Source: Bacteroidales bacterium (lineage in GTDB: Bacteria > Bacteroidota > Bacteroidia > Bacteroidales > P3). Taken from it: DNA of 64,000 bases. Positions 62,872-64,000 of this stretch are shown one piece after another (the first letter of the stretch is position 1; every line of letters starts with the position of its first letter). The stretch is taken from NCBI GenBank assembly GCA_017960475.1, contig JAGCZH010000018.1:124001-188000 (forward strand). Reading direction: 5' to 3'. The notes below the pieces were generated by a model. The model worked only from the letters and a program-made list of their open reading frames with translations, did no database searches and was not told where the DNA came from. A program made the position numbers and the translations under genes.

Positions 62872-63030
62872 CACTTTATTTCTGACGACCTTAAAGTATG
62901 GAGGGGAGACTATTATAGATCTATGGAGGTATCAAAAAGGCACAAAAGCCTATCCTGTTTTCCCTTGGTTTCGTCACCAAATTATTAGCATGACTTTAAA
63001 CCTTTTGAACCCAATAAAACAATTATAGCA

Positions 63031-63756
63031 ATGTCCGACACACTTGTAATAACACCTACTTACAACGAGAAAGAAAATATTGAGAATATTATACGTAAAG
63101 TCTTTTCTCTTGACAAGGAGTTTGATATGCTCATCATCGAGGACAATTCTCCCGACGGCACTGCCGACATCGTGAAACGGCTTATGCAGGAATTCCCCAA
63201 TCGTTTGTTTATCAAAGAACGCAAAGGGAAACTGGGTCTCGGTACCGCCTATCTTGAGGGTATGCGTTGGGGCAACGAGCATGGATACGACTACATGATT
63301 GAGATGGACGCCGACTTCTCTCACAATCCCGACGACCTTATCCGTCTTTATGAGGCATGCTCCACAGGCAAAGGTGATGTCGTTGTAGGCAGTCGTTATG
63401 TAGACGGCAAAATTAGTGTTGTCAACTGGCCTATGGGTCGTCTGATGATGAGTTATTACGCTTCCAAATATGTACGTATTGTTACTGGAATGAAAGTATG
63501 CGACGCTACGGCAGGTTTCGTGTGCTGGAGTCGTCGTGTGCTGGAGAAGATGAAATTCGACAAAGTAAAATTCGTGGGCTATGCTTTTCAAATTGAGATG
63601 AAATACACTGCGACACGCCTTGGTTTCAAAGTCTATGAGGTCCCCATCATCTTCACCGACCGTGTGTTGGGAGTTAGCAAGATGAGCATGAAGATTTTCA
63701 AAGAGGCATTCTTCGGTGTCTTCAATCTTCGTTTGCGTAACTGGCGCAAGTACTAG
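63031..63756 (+). CDS. polyprenol monophosphomannose synthase (GT2, DPM1-like)
   Basis: The 241-aa protein is a GT2 glycosyltransferase with VITPTYNEKENIENII, DNSPDGTADI, KLGLGTAYLEGM and the metal site EMDADFSHNPDDL. GSRYVDGKISVVNWP and TAGFVCWSRRVLEKM match dolichyl/polyprenyl-phosphate mannosyltransferases. It transfers mannose from GDP-mannose to a lipid carrier for protein O-mannosylation or glycan assembly. It lacks the C-terminal membrane helices of longer relatives. Confidence 0.9.
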   Translation: MSDTLVITPTYNEKENIENIIRKVFSLDKEFDMLIIEDNSPDGTADIVKRLMQEFPNRLFIKERKGKLGLGTAYLEGMRWGNEHGYDYMIEMDADFSHNPDDLIRLYEACSTGKGDVVVGSRYVDGKISVVNWPMGRLMMSYYASKYVRIVTGMKVCDATAGFVCWSRRVLEKMKFDKVKFVGYAFQIEMKYTATRLGFKVYEVPIIFTDRVLGVSKMSMKIFKEAFFGVFNLRLRNWRKY

Positions 63757-63820
63757 GTGCTCCTTGCCGCTGGCGCGGCAGAAATCTATAAATCTTATAA
63801 ATTATCTCGCTTCGCGAATA

Positions 63821-64000
63821 ATGAAAGATATTGAAGATTTGATATACGAAGTACGTGGCGCCGCAATGGAAGTTTACAATTCGGTGGAGGAATTCAACCC
63901 CGTGTATTACAAGCAACTTCGTACATATTTGAAGTTGTTGCATAAAGATGTTGGACTTCTTATCAACTTCGGTGAATATGACTTCAAAAAGGGGATGAGA
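63821..64000 (+). pseudogene. GxxExxY-type protein with internal deletion, cut by window end
   Basis: An ATG at 63821 opens a frame that is still open at the window end (60 codons). It reads GAAMEVYNSVEEF and then directly YYKQLRTYLKLLHKDVGLLINFG. Both ends match the GxxExxY family. The middle of about 40-50 residues that normally separates them, with the GPGFLE and acidic-Lys core, is missing without loss of frame. It is probably a remnant, though a shortened functional form cannot be excluded. Confidence 0.55.

Noticed and set aside
62922-62987. A 21-codon frame before the mannosyltransferase as a precursor peptide
   Set aside because: No leader-like features, lies after a separate promoter, and composition looks random.

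Overview
The window looks like one contiguous piece of a Bacteroidales-type (phylum Bacteroidota) chromosome. The grounds are many TAnnTTTG promoter boxes, weak or absent Shine-Dalgarno sites, a SecD-SecF fusion, a FeoA-FeoB fusion followed by a Cys-rich Feo-associated protein, a TonB-dependent receptor, type IX secretion (T9SS) style C-termini, PorV/PorQ-like barrels, DUF4301 and DUF1573 proteins, and a ferredoxin-linked 2-oxoacid oxidoreductase. A secreted fucosidase and a lipoprotein sialidase suggest an anaerobe living on host (mucin-type) glycans. Genus cannot be told from the sequence alone.

Layout. 0-0.85 kb: AT-rich edge with a decayed gene start, two 46-bp direct repeats, tRNA-Arg(CCT) and a 59-codon gene. 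0.8-6.2 kb, minus strand: rimP-nusA-infB, followed 6 nt later by a zeta-toxin-like kinase and its small partner. 6.7-10.1 kb: thyA-manC, then asnS. 10.1-11.2 kb: a REP/RAYT element, made of a Y1 (HUH) transposase and three tripartite hairpin repeats each headed by GTAG. 11.3-15.3 kb: ribD, a DEDDh exonuclease, a YigZ-family gene and a GH29 fucosidase with an inserted PA14-like domain. 15.4-18.1 kb: a 36-aa hydrophobic peptide, ECF sigma factor, membrane anti-sigma-like protein and a barrel protein. 18.2-21.6 kb: AlkD-like protein, a Cys-motif membrane protein paired with a small radical SAM enzyme, dtd and an SDR. 21.6-24.2 kb, minus: feoAB with its small partner. 24.6-27.6 kb: T9SS cargo and OmpA. 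27.8-31.2 kb, minus: sialidase, Gre-like protein, aminotransferase, DUF1573.

31.7-34.6 kb: a four-subunit 2-oxoacid:ferredoxin oxidoreductase operon with unusual purine/pyrimidine repeats between subunits. 34.7-41.1 kb: Nudix gene, then minus-strand accessory genes (WG-like repeat protein, small membrane protein, exported protein with DnaJ-like zinc motifs), a 44-aa basic protein, DUF4301 and a lipoprotein. 41.1-44.1 kb: PPIase lipoprotein, pheS, folB, radC. 44.5-48.1 kb: secDF and a small membrane protein. 48.2-57.8 kb: a TonB receptor, a 1574-aa exported protein and a PorV-like barrel in one run. 57.9-60.1 kb: greA, HIT, purM. 60.2-62.8 kb: a barrel protein, PqqD-like protein, HPr-kinase-like protein and an S26 peptidase-VanZ fusion. 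63.0 kb to the end: polyprenol-phosphate mannosyltransferase and a GxxExxY remnant.

The best candidates for undescribed systems are the PqqD/HPrK-like/S26-VanZ operon, the Cys-motif protein with its radical SAM partner, the REP/RAYT element, and the zeta kinase with its 59-aa partner coupled to infB. Assignments rest on reading motifs by eye; no database search was run.
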